A stretch of DNA of 64,000 bases from JANXQG01 sp963775975 (GCA_963775975.1 CAVZKX010000003.1:248001-312000), one strand, 5' to 3'. Counted from the stretch's first letter, positions 27,607-37,668 are shown. Program-made: numbers and translations. The notes: generated by a model not told the origin, from the sequence alone.

Positions 27607-27611
27607 ATTTT

Positions 27612-29023
27612 TTACTTGTACTCCCAATGTCTCGTATCGACAAAATGTCCGGATACCGCGGCGGCGGCGGCCATCGCAGGCGGAAACCAGGTGCGTCCGC
27701 CCGCCTTTGCCCTGCCGGCCCTCGAAATTGCGGTTGCTGGTCGAGGCACAGCGCTCGCCCGGCGCGAGCTTGTCGGGATTCATCGCCAGGCACATGCTGC
27801 AACCCGCTTCGCGCCACTCGAAGCCGGCTTCCTTGAAGACCTTGTCGAGGCCTTCGGACTCGGCCTGCCGTTTGACGAGTTGGCTGCCCGGAACGACCAG
27901 GGCGTGTACGCCCTTGGCCACTTGATATCCGCGTGCGACTGCCGCGGCCGTCCGCAGATCCTCGATGCGGCCGTTGGTACACGAACCGATGAAGACGCAT
28001 TCGATCGGCACGTCGGTGATCCGCGTGTGCGGACGCAGGTTCATGTACTCCAGCGCGGCGGCCGCGGCCTTCTGGTCTGTCGGATTGCCGAATTCGGCCG
28101 GGTCGGGCACTTCGCCGCAGACGCCCGTTACCTGGCCGGGGTTCGTGCCCCAGGTGACCTGCGGCTCGATGTCGGCGGCGTGGAAGATTTCCACGCGATC
28201 GTAGTCCGCGCCCGGGTCGCTGGGCAGTTTCTTCCACTCGTCGACCGCCGCGTCGAAATCTTTCGGCGCGTAAGGCCGACCGCGGAGGTAATCGAACGTC
28301 TTTTCGTCCGGCGCGATCAGCCCGCTGCGAGCGCCAGCTTCGATGGTCATGTTGCAGACGGTCATTCGCTCTTCCATGCTCAGGGCGCGGATCGCGGAGC
28401 CCGTGTATTCGATGCAGTAGCCGGTGCCGCCGCTGGTCGTGATCTGGCCGATGACCCAGAGGATCAAGTCCTTGGCCGTGACGCCCGGCGGCAGGCGGCC
28501 ATCGACGCGGATTTCCAGCGTCTTGCGGCTTGTATTGCAAGAGAGTCTGCGTGGCCAGCACGTGCTCGACTTCGCTCGTGCCGATGCCGAACGCCAGCGC
28601 GCCGAAGGCGCCGTGCGTGGCCGTGTGGCTGTCGCCGCAGACGATCGTCATGCCCGGCTGCGTCAGCCCCAATTCCGGCCCGATGACGTGGACGATGCCC
28701 TGGTTGCGGTCGTCGAGATCGTAAAAGCGGATGCCGAAATCCTTGCAATTCTTCCGCAGAGTATCGATCTGCTGCCGGGAGATTTCGTCGGCAATCGGCA
28801 GCGCTCGGCTGGTGGTCGGCACGTTATGATCGACGGTCGCCACCGTTCGCTCCGGCCGCCGGACCTTTCGCCCCGCAAGCCGCAGGCCCTCGAAGGCCTG
28901 CGGGCTGGTTACCTCGTGGACGAGTTGCAGGTCGATGTACAGGATCGTCTGTTTGCCGCGTTCCGCATGGACAACGTGATTGTCCCAGATTTTCTCGAAC
29001 ATCGTGCGGGGGAGTGTGGGCAT
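27612..29023 (-). CDS. leuC: 3-isopropylmalate dehydratase large subunit, frameshifted
   Basis: An aconitase-family enzyme of about 470 residues with a [4Fe-4S] cluster. It starts MPTLPRTMFEKIWDNH at 29023. The first frame runs to about 28535 and carries VCGDSHTATHGAFGALAFGI. An extra C there moves the sense to a frame (28535 to about 27660) with FIGSCTNGRIEDLR and EAGCSMCLAMNPD, which contain the three cluster cysteines. A further extra C near 27660 gives the true end SGHFVDTRHWEYK with a stop at 27612. All conserved parts are present, so the enzyme is probably functional in the real genome. Partner of leuD downstream. Confidence 0.9.
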
Positions 29024-29237
29024 GGCGGGTGCGCTCAATTCTCAGGTATGTTTTAGTAGCCCTATCATAACCGATCGAATGGCACGACTGACGCTGCCCC
29101 AGGATCGGTTTTGTTAGAGACTCTTAGACTATTAGCACCGCTGATTCTGGCGGCGACCTAGTTAAGTAATTCTACAAGATAGCGACACGGATTTCCAGCC
29201 GGCGGTTCGGGCGATCCGAAGAGAATTGCAAGGGTAT

Positions 29238-29301
29238 GTACGTCAGGCTTTCCAGCCTGACTTCCGGCACCCCGCGGTCAGGCTGGAAAGCCTGACGTAC
29301 T
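29238..29301. repeat. Repeat family D copy, intergenic
   Basis: Arms GTACGTCAGGCTTTCCAGCC and GGCTGGAAAGCCTGACGTAC are separated by about 24 bases. It lies between leuC and the methyltransferase-like gene, 3 bases beyond the stop of the latter. Confidence 0.88.
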
Positions 29302-29304
29302 GCC

Positions 29305-29856
29305 TTACGCCGCGCGACGCCGCCCTTGCACGGTCAGCCGCGAAATCTCGTCGCTGCTCAAAAGCTGCGTTGTCGTCGCGCCTTCGGGCGAAGTCCCTTC
29401 CTGGAAAAACAGCGTCGAGGCGCTGATCATCCTCGGCAGGTAGAACCACGCCTGGGCCATCTGTTCGGGCGAGTGCCCCGCGGAAATAATCACGGCGTCG
29501 ATTTCCTTCAGGCCGTTCGCCACGCGCGAAAGGGCCTCGCCCGCCGCGCCGGGCACGAGTTGAATCCGCGCCCCGGTGGCTTTCATCGCTCTATGGGCAT
29601 CGCGGAGAGTCAGCCGCGGCCCGTCGCCGATGATGCGGGCCTCGAATTGATCGATGCCCGTATAGTGGATGCCGCCGGCCGCGTGGAATTCCTTGAGCAC
29701 GTTGATCGCCTGGACCGCGCGCTGGGCGGTGCCCATGCCGATTTCCACGATCTTACGGGCCTTCCTGCGGCGAAGCTCCCGATAGACGAGCCGATCGGAC
29801 GCCGGCTTGGAGAAATGAAGCAGATAAAACAGACGAAGACGACTCAGTCCAGCCAC
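29305..29856 (-). CDS. Small SAM-methyltransferase-like protein
   Basis: A 183-residue protein with a Rossmann-type glycine motif (KIVEIGMGTAQRAVQAIN, residues 36-53). An acidic residue follows at the end of the next strand (HYTGIDQFEARI), which is the usual SAM-binding layout. Later it has a strand reading EIDAVIISAGH. Substrate unknown. A GTG start at 29856 is supported by GGGAGG 6 bases upstream, and no better ATG exists. It stands alone between leuC and a divergently transcribed large gene. Confidence 0.6.
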   Translation of the reverse strand: MAGLSRLRLFYLLHFSKPASDRLVYRELRRRKARKIVEIGMGTAQRAVQAINVLKEFHAAGGIHYTGIDQFEARIIGDGPRLTLRDAHRAMKATGARIQLVPGAAGEALSRVANGLKEIDAVIISAGHSPEQMAQAWFYLPRMISASTLFFQEGTSPEGATTTQLLSSDEISRLTVQGRRRAA

Positions 29857-30065
29857 AGCGGCCTCCCTGCCGACGTTTCATGCGTAATACAAAGACGCTT
29901 TGCCTTCCAGTAGTTTCGGCAGGCGAGGGCGAGGAAATTGAGAAATCCGGCTTGCGAATGTGATATACTGGCGCGAGCTGGTCGGTCTATCATTCACTCC
30001 GGCAATCCGGCAATCGCGCGTCAAGCCTGGGAGCAGTTTCAACCGCCAGAGAGTTGGAGTTTTCG

Positions 30066-33000
30066 ATGGTCAAAGCAATCACTTCTATCGGGACCTTGGT
30101 TCTTCTTTCTATTCTTGTGGCGGAAACCTCGTGTGGGGCGCGGCCGTTTGTTGCCTCACCCATTTTGAAAGAGGCAATCCTGCCCGAACCACCGCAGCAG
30201 CGGGCGGCCTGGACCGCGCCAAAAGCGGATGTCCCAGCGAGCTTGTTGGCGGCAACTACCCGTTTGTTCCGCGAGGGGCTCGCCGACCCGCGCGGATGCG
30301 ACTATCGGACCATTTCCGTCGGTACGGGAAGCTGCTGGTCGGGTGACGCGGGCGTGGTGGAATGCCACGGCTGGGTGTTGCCCGCGAAAGAAGCGGCCGC
30401 CCAGCGCTTTGCGGTTTGCTGGAACGGCATGGTTTATCCTGTCGTTTCCGTTGGCGACAAGGCGGACTTGAAAGCAGACATCAAGTCGCTTGCGCCATTT
30501 GGGCGTTTTGGCGCCGATTGTCCGCCGGAAGGCATGTCAGTGTCCGAAAAGTTCATGTTGCCACTCAAGGTATGCTTGCTGCTGCGTCTCGGAGAGGGAG
30601 ATTTGGCCGTGCAAGCCTGGAAGAAGTGGACCGAGCCGCTTGGAAAGGACGCGGAGAAACTAGACTTATACGCTGTACTCTCCAATGCGTTGGAATGGTC
30701 TATGTTCGATCGCGCAATCTGCGCCGACATGTGCGCGGACGATCGCTTGAGCCTGCTTTCGGCCGAGGCCGCCGCGAGATTGAACAAGTCAATTGGTGAG
30801 GAAATTGCAGCGCGAAGGTCCGCCGCGAGCTCGCGAGTTGACCGCAGCTACTTGGACGTCTTGCCGGCGTTGATCGCGGACGAACAGCGACGGGTCAAGG
30901 AAACTGCACGGGCTTATGTGATCAAAAAGGGAGAACGCGCATTTGCCAACAAGGCGGCGTGGGTGGCCGCGCTGGTGACCGATCTGGACCAGGTTGCCGC
31001 GCGGCAAAACGGTCAGCCCGGCGGCGTCGAACTCGCGAGCGACGAAATCGTTGAAGCATTAATCGGTTGCGGGGACGACGCGGTGGAACCGCTTTTGGAA
31101 TGCCTAGAACACGACAATCGCCTCACCCGCTCGGTGCATTTTTGGAGGAATTTCTCACCGCATCGAATGCCGATCGGAGTGTCCGAGGCGGCATATGTCG
31201 CGTTGAGCGGGATTCTCCAGACCTCGTTCTTTGGCACCGGGGCTACCGGCGACGACTTGACAGCCCACGGCGCCGCCGGGCGAAAGGCAGTCGCCGGTAG
31301 CATTCGCGCATACTGGAATAAATACAAAGGGCTGCCGCTCGATGAGCGGTGGTTCCAAATTCTTGCCAATGACTCTGCCGGCGCCGAGCAATGGCTACAG
31401 GCAATGAGCAACATCACTCGCCCCGTCGATGTGTCCGTTTCTCCTTCCAGCATGTTCGGCACGGGATGGGTAACCGTGCCCAACCGAAAGCCGGGAGAGA
31501 AGCCGCCGATGCGCGGCGAAAAACTCCGTAGCAAACAAAATCCCTCCGTCATCGATCTGACGGCAAGGCGCATCGAGCAGATCGATCAACAGGGAATAGG
31601 TAGCTCGGTTCACGATTTTGGCGTAGTCAGCGCGTCCGACATGGCGCTGGAGCTTGCTGATTGGGACCCGGTGAAGGCCATTCCGATCCTTAAGAAGCAG
31701 TTGGACTATTGCGTCGTTGCGGGCGATAGCGAACCGAACCTGACAAGAATCGCGGCCATGGCTCGCGCAATGGCCCGCGCGGGAGACCATTCCGGACTGA
31801 AGGTTTACGGCGACTGGCTTCGCGCGAAGGTCTCGCCGCACGAAATCGGCAGTAATCCGGAGGACGTCCTGTCGCCGCTTTGGAAGTTTCAAGACGACCC
31901 GGCGATGGTTGAGACGGCCGAACGGATGTTTAACGGCCCTCGATCCGATTGGAACCCGCTGCTGCCCCACGTAAACACCGGATGGGGACAGGAGAGCCTT
32001 CTGCATTCGCCGCTGCTGGGGTTGAAGAGCTTTCGGGACCAGATGCTTCGCGGTCTTGCGGACCAGACACCGTATGGCACCTTGACAATTCAGGCTGGCC
32101 ACAGAGCGGAGAACCATGATTACGATGGCCGAATGGCGTACAGCGAGCACCATGGTCGATTCGCGATCCCGGCGGGCGAAACGCATTTTGCTCCGGTGGG
32201 GACCGTGTTGACGCTGCGGACTTGCGACAGGTATGCATACCAGATTTCGCGCGTCCAAGGCGCGCCAGCCGTTGAAGACTACTGGCCGCAGGCCGACCGC
32301 GATCGGGCGGTCAAAGCCTGTGTTGAATTCTTGCGGCGGTACGGCGAGCGTTTGCGTTATAACGAGAGATATCCGTTCGCCGACGATTTTCCCAGTCCGG
32401 CGTGCCATCTTACCTTCCCATTGCTCGATCGCCCGGCCACCGCGAAGGAAGCTGGTTCGTTGCAGGCGATTTTCACGCTCAAAAACCAGGGTGAACGGCG
32501 ATTGGTCAAGTCGTTGACGCTGCCCATGAAGGCAAAGTGGATCACGCTGCGCAAGTATCCGTGGGATCAAGGGTACTACGATACAGTCAAGGGCGAAGGG
32601 GGCGTCCGGGTCGCGTTTCTACAGGACTGTTGGGTCTGGCAAGCCAAAGAGGTAAGAATCAACGGGCAGTGGCAGAGGTATTACGGCGTGGTCGGCCCAC
32701 ATGAAGTGGAAAAGGTGGCCGCGGCGGAGATTGAATTCCCAGGGGAACCGTCGTGGGCGTGGGCCAGTTTATCCGGGGGCGCCGACTGTCAGCTTCAATT
32801 GCCGGCAGCCGAGTTGCGTGCGCGTGGTGCCGCGGTATTAGCGGACAAGTTGCCGCTGATTGTGCGGCTATCAGTTCGCAACCGATCGGGCTTGCCTCAA
32901 CGCCTCCCCACGCAATTCGTCATCAAGTCGGGCGACGGGACGCTGGCGATCCGTCCCGGCATGACCGTCACGCTGAGGCGGCTGCCTGAAGGAGACGAAA

Positions 33001-33248
33001 ACCAAATGCAACAGTCGGCGAACTCGGGGACACCCGTGCCCAACAAAGCACTTTCCAGGCTGGCCTCGAATCTGACCGGCGAGCAAAAGCTTGTGGAAAG
33101 CGCCGACTCGTTTGAGGCGTGCAAGTTTGATTTGCGCGACTGTTTCGACCTCACGCAACCGGGCCGATACCGACTTCAGCTTCATTTTTCCAAGGAAAGC
33201 GGCCTGGGAGAGGGGCCATCGGAGCCGGTTGATTTCGACCTTAAGTAG
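30066..33248 (+). CDS. Large secreted protein of unknown function
   Basis: A 1060-residue protein with an N-terminal hydrophobic signal (MVKAITSIGTLVLLSILVAE). I recognise no catalytic domain. The middle (about residues 270-430) has HEAT-like helical phrases such as DEIVEALIGCGDDAVEPLLE. The region around 640-720 is rich in conserved-looking Trp/His/Gly patterns, and the last 250 residues look like beta-sandwich domains (LSVRNRSGLPQRLPTQF). Its codon use resembles its neighbours, and there is no frameshift in 3.2 kb. It converges with the flippase gene, leaving only 6 bases between stops. Probably an envelope-exposed protein of planctomycetes. Confidence 0.75.
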   Translation: MVKAITSIGTLVLLSILVAETSCGARPFVASPILKEAILPEPPQQRAAWTAPKADVPASLLAATTRLFREGLADPRGCDYRTISVGTGSCWSGDAGVVECHGWVLPAKEAAAQRFAVCWNGMVYPVVSVGDKADLKADIKSLAPFGRFGADCPPEGMSVSEKFMLPLKVCLLLRLGEGDLAVQAWKKWTEPLGKDAEKLDLYAVLSNALEWSMFDRAICADMCADDRLSLLSAEAAARLNKSIGEEIAARRSAASSRVDRSYLDVLPALIADEQRRVKETARAYVIKKGERAFANKAAWVAALVTDLDQVAARQNGQPGGVELASDEIVEALIGCGDDAVEPLLECLEHDNRLTRSVHFWRNFSPHRMPIGVSEAAYVALSGILQTSFFGTGATGDDLTAHGAAGRKAVAGSIRAYWNKYKGLPLDERWFQILANDSAGAEQWLQAMSNITRPVDVSVSPSSMFGTGWVTVPNRKPGEKPPMRGEKLRSKQNPSVIDLTARRIEQIDQQGIGSSVHDFGVVSASDMALELADWDPVKAIPILKKQLDYCVVAGDSEPNLTRIAAMARAMARAGDHSGLKVYGDWLRAKVSPHEIGSNPEDVLSPLWKFQDDPAMVETAERMFNGPRSDWNPLLPHVNTGWGQESLLHSPLLGLKSFRDQMLRGLADQTPYGTLTIQAGHRAENHDYDGRMAYSEHHGRFAIPAGETHFAPVGTVLTLRTCDRYAYQISRVQGAPAVEDYWPQADRDRAVKACVEFLRRYGERLRYNERYPFADDFPSPACHLTFPLLDRPATAKEAGSLQAIFTLKNQGERRLVKSLTLPMKAKWITLRKYPWDQGYYDTVKGEGGVRVAFLQDCWVWQAKEVRINGQWQRYYGVVGPHEVEKVAAAEIEFPGEPSWAWASLSGGADCQLQLPAAELRARGAAVLADKLPLIVRLSVRNRSGLPQRLPTQFVIKSGDGTLAIRPGMTVTLRRLPEGDENQMQQSANSGTPVPNKALSRLASNLTGEQKLVESADSFEACKFDLRDCFDLTQPGRYRLQLHFSKESGLGEGPSEPVDFDLK

Positions 33249-33254
33249 AGCTCT

Positions 33255-34565
33255 CTATCTTGTGCGCAACACTACCGCCAGCGAGAGCAGCGTGGTGATA
33301 AGCCAGGTTAGCGTCACTGCCCAGGCTGCACCCATCAGGCCGAGCCAGTCGATCCAGCCGGGCAACAGGGCAACGAGCACGGCAATGCCCAGCAGGCGCA
33401 GCGCGAGCCCCATGCGAAAACGCCGCATCGAGGTGATGGCACGGCCTAGCAGGATGCTGAAGTTCCGCAGCCCCGCGGCCAGCATCAGGCAGGTGGCAAT
33501 CGCTGCGTACGGCACGAATGCCGGGCCAAAGAGCATGCCAAGCACTAGTTGGCCGGCAATTGCCATGACCGCGACCGAGGCAATCGTAATTGCAGCCAGC
33601 CAAAGACTGAGCCGGCCGAGCAGCCGCCGAAACGCCGCACTGTCGCCGGCCGCGTGGTACCGCGCCAAGCGAGGGCTGGCCGCCTGGCTCAACGCGCCGA
33701 CCACGTACGACATGGCGATCATCAGGCTGCCGGCCACTGCAAATCCACCCAGCGCCGCGTTGCCGAGCCGCGCGCTGATCCAATAGCGGGGAATCGAGGT
33801 TGTCAGACTCAGGCTGGCCATGGCAAGGCCGAGCGGCAGGCTGACCCAGGCCAGGCGTAGAAATCTGAGATTTGAGATTTGAGATTTGAGATTTCCAATT
33901 ACCGGCCGCGGCTCACACGCCAGCGCCCGCGGCACATCGATGGCCACAAGCGTGGCGAGCGTAGCGATGCAGAATCCAATAACGGCCCAAGCCAGATTAT
34001 GCGTTGACCAGAGGATTCCCGCGAAGAGCGCCAGCCCGGCGACTCCGCGAACGATCAATGAGATAGCCACCCAGTGCATCCGCTCCTCGCGCTGCAGCAC
34101 GGCCTGAAAAATATTGCACAGCGACTCGCAGACCACGAGCACGCCCGCCAGCACGATGAGCCGCGCGGTGGCCGCGTCGTAGCCCCCGGTCCAGGCCACT
34201 CCGGCGATGACGAACATCGCCAACACGCAGGTCATAAGCCGCAAGCCGAGATAATTGCCAAGCCGAAACTCCCGCCGCGCGTCGGAGACGAGCGCGCCGC
34301 TCAGGCCGATATTGGCGAAGTCGGCGATCGGTATGCAGACCGCCAGGGCCAGCGTCAGTTGGCCGACCATATCGGCCGTGCCCAGCCGCGCCAGCAATGC
34401 CAGCCGGCCCCAACTGCACGCGGCATTGATGACGTTGCCCGCGGCCAGCCACGAGAACCCTCGCCCGATCGCCCGCCGCTCTCGCCGCGGCTCGTCGTCG
34501 CGCCGAACGAGACGTTTAATCACCGGGCCGGTTGCGCGTCGAGGCAAGGTTGCTAGGCTGCTCAT
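33255..34565 (-). CDS. Polysaccharide flippase (Wzx/MOP superfamily)
   Basis: A 436-residue protein with about 12 hydrophobic segments. It begins RAIGRGFSWLAAGNVINAAC, typical of Wzx-like O-unit or exopolysaccharide flippases, and continues with a repeated pattern of paired helices (IVLAGVLVVCESLCNIFQAV). Such proteins move undecaprenyl-linked glycans across the inner membrane. A short segment near residue 225 (IGNLKSQISNLRF) is encoded by a tandem GAGATTT repeat read in frame (33863-33898). Neighbouring polysaccharide genes are absent, so its glycan is unknown. Confidence 0.82.
   Translation of the reverse strand: MSSLATLPRRATGPVIKRLVRRDDEPRRERRAIGRGFSWLAAGNVINAACSWGRLALLARLGTADMVGQLTLALAVCIPIADFANIGLSGALVSDARREFRLGNYLGLRLMTCVLAMFVIAGVAWTGGYDAATARLIVLAGVLVVCESLCNIFQAVLQREERMHWVAISLIVRGVAGLALFAGILWSTHNLAWAVIGFCIATLATLVAIDVPRALACEPRPVIGNLKSQISNLRFLRLAWVSLPLGLAMASLSLTTSIPRYWISARLGNAALGGFAVAGSLMIAMSYVVGALSQAASPRLARYHAAGDSAAFRRLLGRLSLWLAAITIASVAVMAIAGQLVLGMLFGPAFVPYAAIATCLMLAAGLRNFSILLGRAITSMRRFRMGLALRLLGIAVLVALLPGWIDWLGLMGAAWAVTLTWLITTLLSLAVVLRTR
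33863..33898. repeat. Short tandem repeat GAGATTT, in frame in the flippase gene
   Basis: About four copies of a 7-base unit (GAGATTT) sit in a predicted loop of the flippase. The reading frame is open across it. Confidence 0.75.
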
Positions 34566-34673
34566 GGCGGGGGAAGTGTGCCAAGAGCGCCAGGCAACGT
34601 CAAGGTCAAAGTTCGGGCGCTTGTAGCACCGGTTTTAGCCGACAATCCCGCGACATTCCGCCTAAAGACGATA

Positions 34674-35393
34674 CTACGAGCGCTCGACAAGCTGTGCCAA
34701 GAACCTCGCCAATCGACCGGAGGCTTCCAACGCGGCTTGATGGAGTTTGAAGAGGTCCTTTGCCGCGCCAGGGCGGCGAAAGACCGATCCGACCGCCGCG
34801 CCAAGCTGCCCGGCGAACGTCTTCTGTGCGAGCAAGTGGCCGATATCCTTCGGCAACTCATCGTCCACGGCGTCGCTGATCGCGCGGACGACAAGGACTG
34901 GAACATTGCGTGCGCGGCAGACCTCAGCAACGGCGAACGATTCCATATCGACGGCCAGGGCCTGGTGCTGCTCGCCAAGTTGCCGTTTTTCCTCGCTGCG
35001 GCGGACGATGCGATCGAACGTAAGTAGCCGCCCGCGATGGAGATCTGGCAGGTCGGTCAGCCACGGTGCGAGGGCGGTCTGGTCGAGCGTGATTTCACTT
35101 CCGTCGGCCTTAACTAAAGAATCAGCCACGACGAGATCGTATCGTCGCAGCCCCGGATCGAGTCCGCCAGCGAAGCCCGAGGAGACGACCAATCGCGGCC
35201 GGTAGGCGTCGATCAGCGCGTGGGCGGCCTTCGCCGCGCGGACGCTTCCGGGGCCGGACTCGAACAATACGACGTTCTGATCACGGTAGCGGCCGCGTCT
35301 TGCCGTGAAACCGTCACCGCGGGTCACGCGGGCCTGGCTGAGCATATCGAGGAAACAGCCCGACTCCTGCGAGAGCGCAAAGAGAAGTCCCAT
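34674..35393 (-). CDS. Nucleoside phosphorylase (MTA/SAH nucleosidase-like, possible HpnG)
   Basis: A 239-residue member of the purine/uridine phosphorylase superfamily. Motifs are LFALSQESGCF at the start, VVSSGFAGGLDPGLRRYDLV near residue 80, and AVDMESFAVAEVCRARNVPV with RAISDAVDDELP near residue 165. The Met-Glu and Asp residues there are those that bind ribose and the base. Relatives include Pfs and the hopanoid-pathway phosphorylase HpnG, which removes adenine from adenosylhopane made by HpnH. An hpnH gene and a squalene-hopene cyclase gene lie 2-3 kb away on the same strand, which supports HpnG as the specific role, though not proven. ATG at 35393 chosen. Confidence 0.75.
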   Translation of the reverse strand: MGLLFALSQESGCFLDMLSQARVTRGDGFTARRGRYRDQNVVLFESGPGSVRAAKAAHALIDAYRPRLVVSSGFAGGLDPGLRRYDLVVADSLVKADGSEITLDQTALAPWLTDLPDLHRGRLLTFDRIVRRSEEKRQLGEQHQALAVDMESFAVAEVCRARNVPVLVVRAISDAVDDELPKDIGHLLAQKTFAGQLGAAVGSVFRRPGAAKDLFKLHQAALEASGRLARFLAQLVERS

Positions 35394-35462
35394 ATCCACA
35401 ACTTGCCCGCTTTCATTTGAAACTTGAAGCACGAAATCGGAAACAATTCTGAATGACGGGAG

Positions 35463-35714
35463 CTAGAGAAGAACATCTCGCCAGGACTCACGGACGGGTT
35501 CTCCATCCGTCATCGTATAGATGTCCTGAGCAGATTCCCCCAGTTCATCTGCCCACTCCTGCGTAATGCCCGCGGTCCATGCCTGGGCCTCTTCGACCTC
35601 GTGCATTTCGGGAAGGACCAAGACCGTGACCGGCCCTGGACGGACGGAGGCGGGCACCTCGGCCGAAAGCCGACGGTTCTCGTCCACATTGCCGGACAGT
35701 TTAACGACGTCCAT
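35463..35714 (-). CDS. Small acidic conserved protein, antitoxin-like
   Basis: An 83-residue protein starting MDVVKLSGNVDENRRLSAEV. A short beta-rich start (PGPVTVLVLPEM) is followed by an acidic, Trp-containing helical tail ending GEPVRESWRDVLL. Similar small proteins accompany RelE-like or PIN toxins in planctomycetes, but no toxin gene follows here. ATG start at 35714. Function is a guess from layout. Confidence 0.5.
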   Translation of the reverse strand: MDVVKLSGNVDENRRLSAEVPASVRPGPVTVLVLPEMHEVEEAQAWTAGITQEWADELGESAQDIYTMTDGEPVRESWRDVLL

Positions 35715-35851
35715 GTTCTTCCTCGCATTTCACTTAGGGATTCTTTGGGGCACCGCCATGAGATCTTGCGCTCTTCCCAGCCAACGGAACGCGCTGTCGT
35801 CGCCCCAGACGACCGAAAAGCGGTTCTACGAACAGGCGATGTTGGCAACCT

Positions 35852-36283
35852 CTATGTTTTGCACGGAACTCCCATAAAACGCACGAACGACTCAAAGTTA
35901 GGGGCCACTATGCACGCTTCAGCCTCGTCCATCGGAATGAACGGTACCATAACAACTGGCCACGGCGGGTCAGACCGAGCATCAAATGCAAGCAACTCAC
36001 CGCCGCCATTGCTCCCGATCCCTATGAACTTGGGCAGATTGTCGCGTACTTCATACGCCGCGTTCAGTTCAAGGACTTGTTCGGCGGGCCAGATTTGGAA
36101 CCATCCAGGTTCGGCGGCCAAGTCACCCTCACCGCCGTTTGTGACGCGAAGGTATTCGATGTATTCTGGTGGCAAGGTCACTCCCGCCGTGGCGATCAGC
36201 GCCTGGATAGCTGTCTCCTCGGCCCCGGTTGGGGCCACCTGCCAAGTTGGCATCGAACTCTTAATGAGGTCTGAGATGCTCAT
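35852..36283 (-). CDS. SMI1/KNR4 (SUKH) family protein
   Basis: A 143-residue protein with the SUKH signature LPPEYIEYLRVTNGGEGDL (residues 37-55) and the later strand pattern PKFIGIGSNGGGELLAFD (84-101) and ACIVAPNFESFVRFM. In bacteria SUKH proteins are mostly immunity factors against polymorphic toxins, or regulators of uncertain role. No toxin with WHH/HNH or Rhs features is next to it in this window, so it may be an orphan immunity gene. ATG start at 36283. Confidence 0.8.
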   Translation of the reverse strand: MSISDLIKSSMPTWQVAPTGAEETAIQALIATAGVTLPPEYIEYLRVTNGGEGDLAAEPGWFQIWPAEQVLELNAAYEVRDNLPKFIGIGSNGGGELLAFDARSDPPWPVVMVPFIPMDEAEACIVAPNFESFVRFMGVPCKT

Positions 36284-36460
36284 TCTACAATTCCTGGGCG
36301 CGTGGGATGAACAAACGGCGTTCTAGAGTAGATCGGTATCGATCACTTACAAAACATGATTCGGGCGAGAAATACCATAGAATAATCCTTATCGCTTTGT
36401 CCTTCCGCGCACGCCGAAACCTGACCGGGGCGTTGTAGTTGACTGATCGCTGCGTGAGTG

Positions 36461-37519
36461 CTACTTCCCAACCACCAAAATCGTAAACGAGCCGGGTACC
36501 GCCGCGCCGCGTCCGCCGCCGCGACGGCCGCCGCCTTGACCGCCGGGCTGCGCGCCGCGGGCGCCGCCGCGCTCGGCCGTGATCAGATAAATCTGGCCCG
36601 TCTTCGAATCCAGCGTCGAACATTTCGCGCCGGCTTTCGTGGGCACGTCCTGCACCACCGCGAAACTCGTGGGGCTGGTCTCCTTGATCACCGTCAGCTT
36701 GCCGTCGCCGGACGAGCAGAACGATTCTTTCGTTTCCGGATTGAACTCCGCCGCGTCGACGCCGCTGCCGGTGGGCAGCGTGGCGAGGATTTTGCCGTTA
36801 GTGGCGTCCAACACCTGGCAGTTGTGTGCGGACCGGCAATAGACAAAGAGCACGTTGTTCGCCGCGTCCAGCGACAATCCGGCCGGCTGGTTGGCGGCCA
36901 GTTGGTAATGCCCGGTGGTCTTCATCGCTTTGCAATCGACAACGGCAACTTGCCCCTGGTCTTCCACGCAAATATAGGCGTGGCCCTTGCCGTCGGGCGC
37001 GCCTTGCTCCGGCGCGCCGCCGAGATCAAACGTCCCCGCGATCGTCCCGTCGGCCGTATTGATCGCCGTCACGTGCGGCGCGCTATGGCTCAAGATATAG
37101 ACGCGGTTCGTGGACGGTTCGAAGAAAATCCCGTCCGGGCGGCCTTTGACAGGAATGGTCTTGATCTTGGCCAGCGTCTTGGTTTCGAACATCACCACCG
37201 GGCTGCTGCTGGAAAAGCCGTGGCCCGTCTTGGGATCGACGGCCACGCCATGTCCGCCGCTGACGTCGGGGATTTCGGCGGCCAGTTTCAAGGTATCGAG
37301 GTCATAGGCTGAGATGCGACCGCCCTGGCCACTACGGACGACGAAGAGATGTCGTGTGTCAGGGTCTGCGGTCACATAGTCGAAGCCGCCTTCGCCGCCG
37401 ACTTTCTCGCTTTTCACGACCTTATACGGCCCTTTCGCGGAATCCGCGGGTGGCTGGCCGAAGGCGATGGAAGCCGAAAGTCCAAAAACTGCCGCGAGCG
37501 TTAGATTTGACAAACGCAT
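36461..37519 (-). CDS. Secreted YncE-like YVTN beta-propeller protein
   Basis: A 352-residue protein with a signal peptide (MRLSNLTLAAVFGLSASIAFG). About seven blade repeats have the pattern ...GTVYVANxxxxxVxVID...: TRHLFVVRSGQGGRISAYDL, NRVYILSHSAPHVTAINTAD and NNVLFVYCRSAHNCQVLDA are three of them. The tail (GGARGAQPGGQGGGRRGGGR) is Gly/Arg rich. YncE-like propellers are periplasmic and bind DNA or proteins. The actual ligand is unknown. It lies upstream of hpnH on the same strand, with repeat F between, so co-transcription is unlikely. Confidence 0.8.
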   Translation of the reverse strand: MRLSNLTLAAVFGLSASIAFGQPPADSAKGPYKVVKSEKVGGEGGFDYVTADPDTRHLFVVRSGQGGRISAYDLDTLKLAAEIPDVSGGHGVAVDPKTGHGFSSSSPVVMFETKTLAKIKTIPVKGRPDGIFFEPSTNRVYILSHSAPHVTAINTADGTIAGTFDLGGAPEQGAPDGKGHAYICVEDQGQVAVVDCKAMKTTGHYQLAANQPAGLSLDAANNVLFVYCRSAHNCQVLDATNGKILATLPTGSGVDAAEFNPETKESFCSSGDGKLTVIKETSPTSFAVVQDVPTKAGAKCSTLDSKTGQIYLITAERGGARGAQPGGQGGGRRGGGRGAAVPGSFTILVVGK

Positions 37520-37608
37520 GACTGGTTCTCCGCTTGAATAGGGTTTTGGTGCGTGTGAGATGCACCTGAACCTAACTTATGCGGCGAGGAGAGTCAAGAA
37601 CCGGCATA

Positions 37609-37668
37609 CAAGCCCGAAGCGCAAGCGAGTGGGGAAATCGCACCCACTCGCTTGCGCGTCGGGCTTGT
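37609..37668. repeat. Repeat family F, short form
   Basis: Arms CAAGCCCGAAGCGCAAGCGA and CTCGCTTGCGCGTCGGGCTTG. The copies at 10507 and 53240 share the arms. It lies between hpnH and the propeller gene. Confidence 0.85.

Noticed and set aside
27508..28686. A 392-codon plus-strand frame opposite leuC
   Set aside because: leuC motifs (SCTNGR, CSMC) are on the other strand. This is a shadow.
31395..32570. A 391-codon antisense frame within the unknown secreted protein
   Set aside because: Arg/Val/His-rich composition without a family; the sense frame has a signal peptide and runs 3.2 kb.
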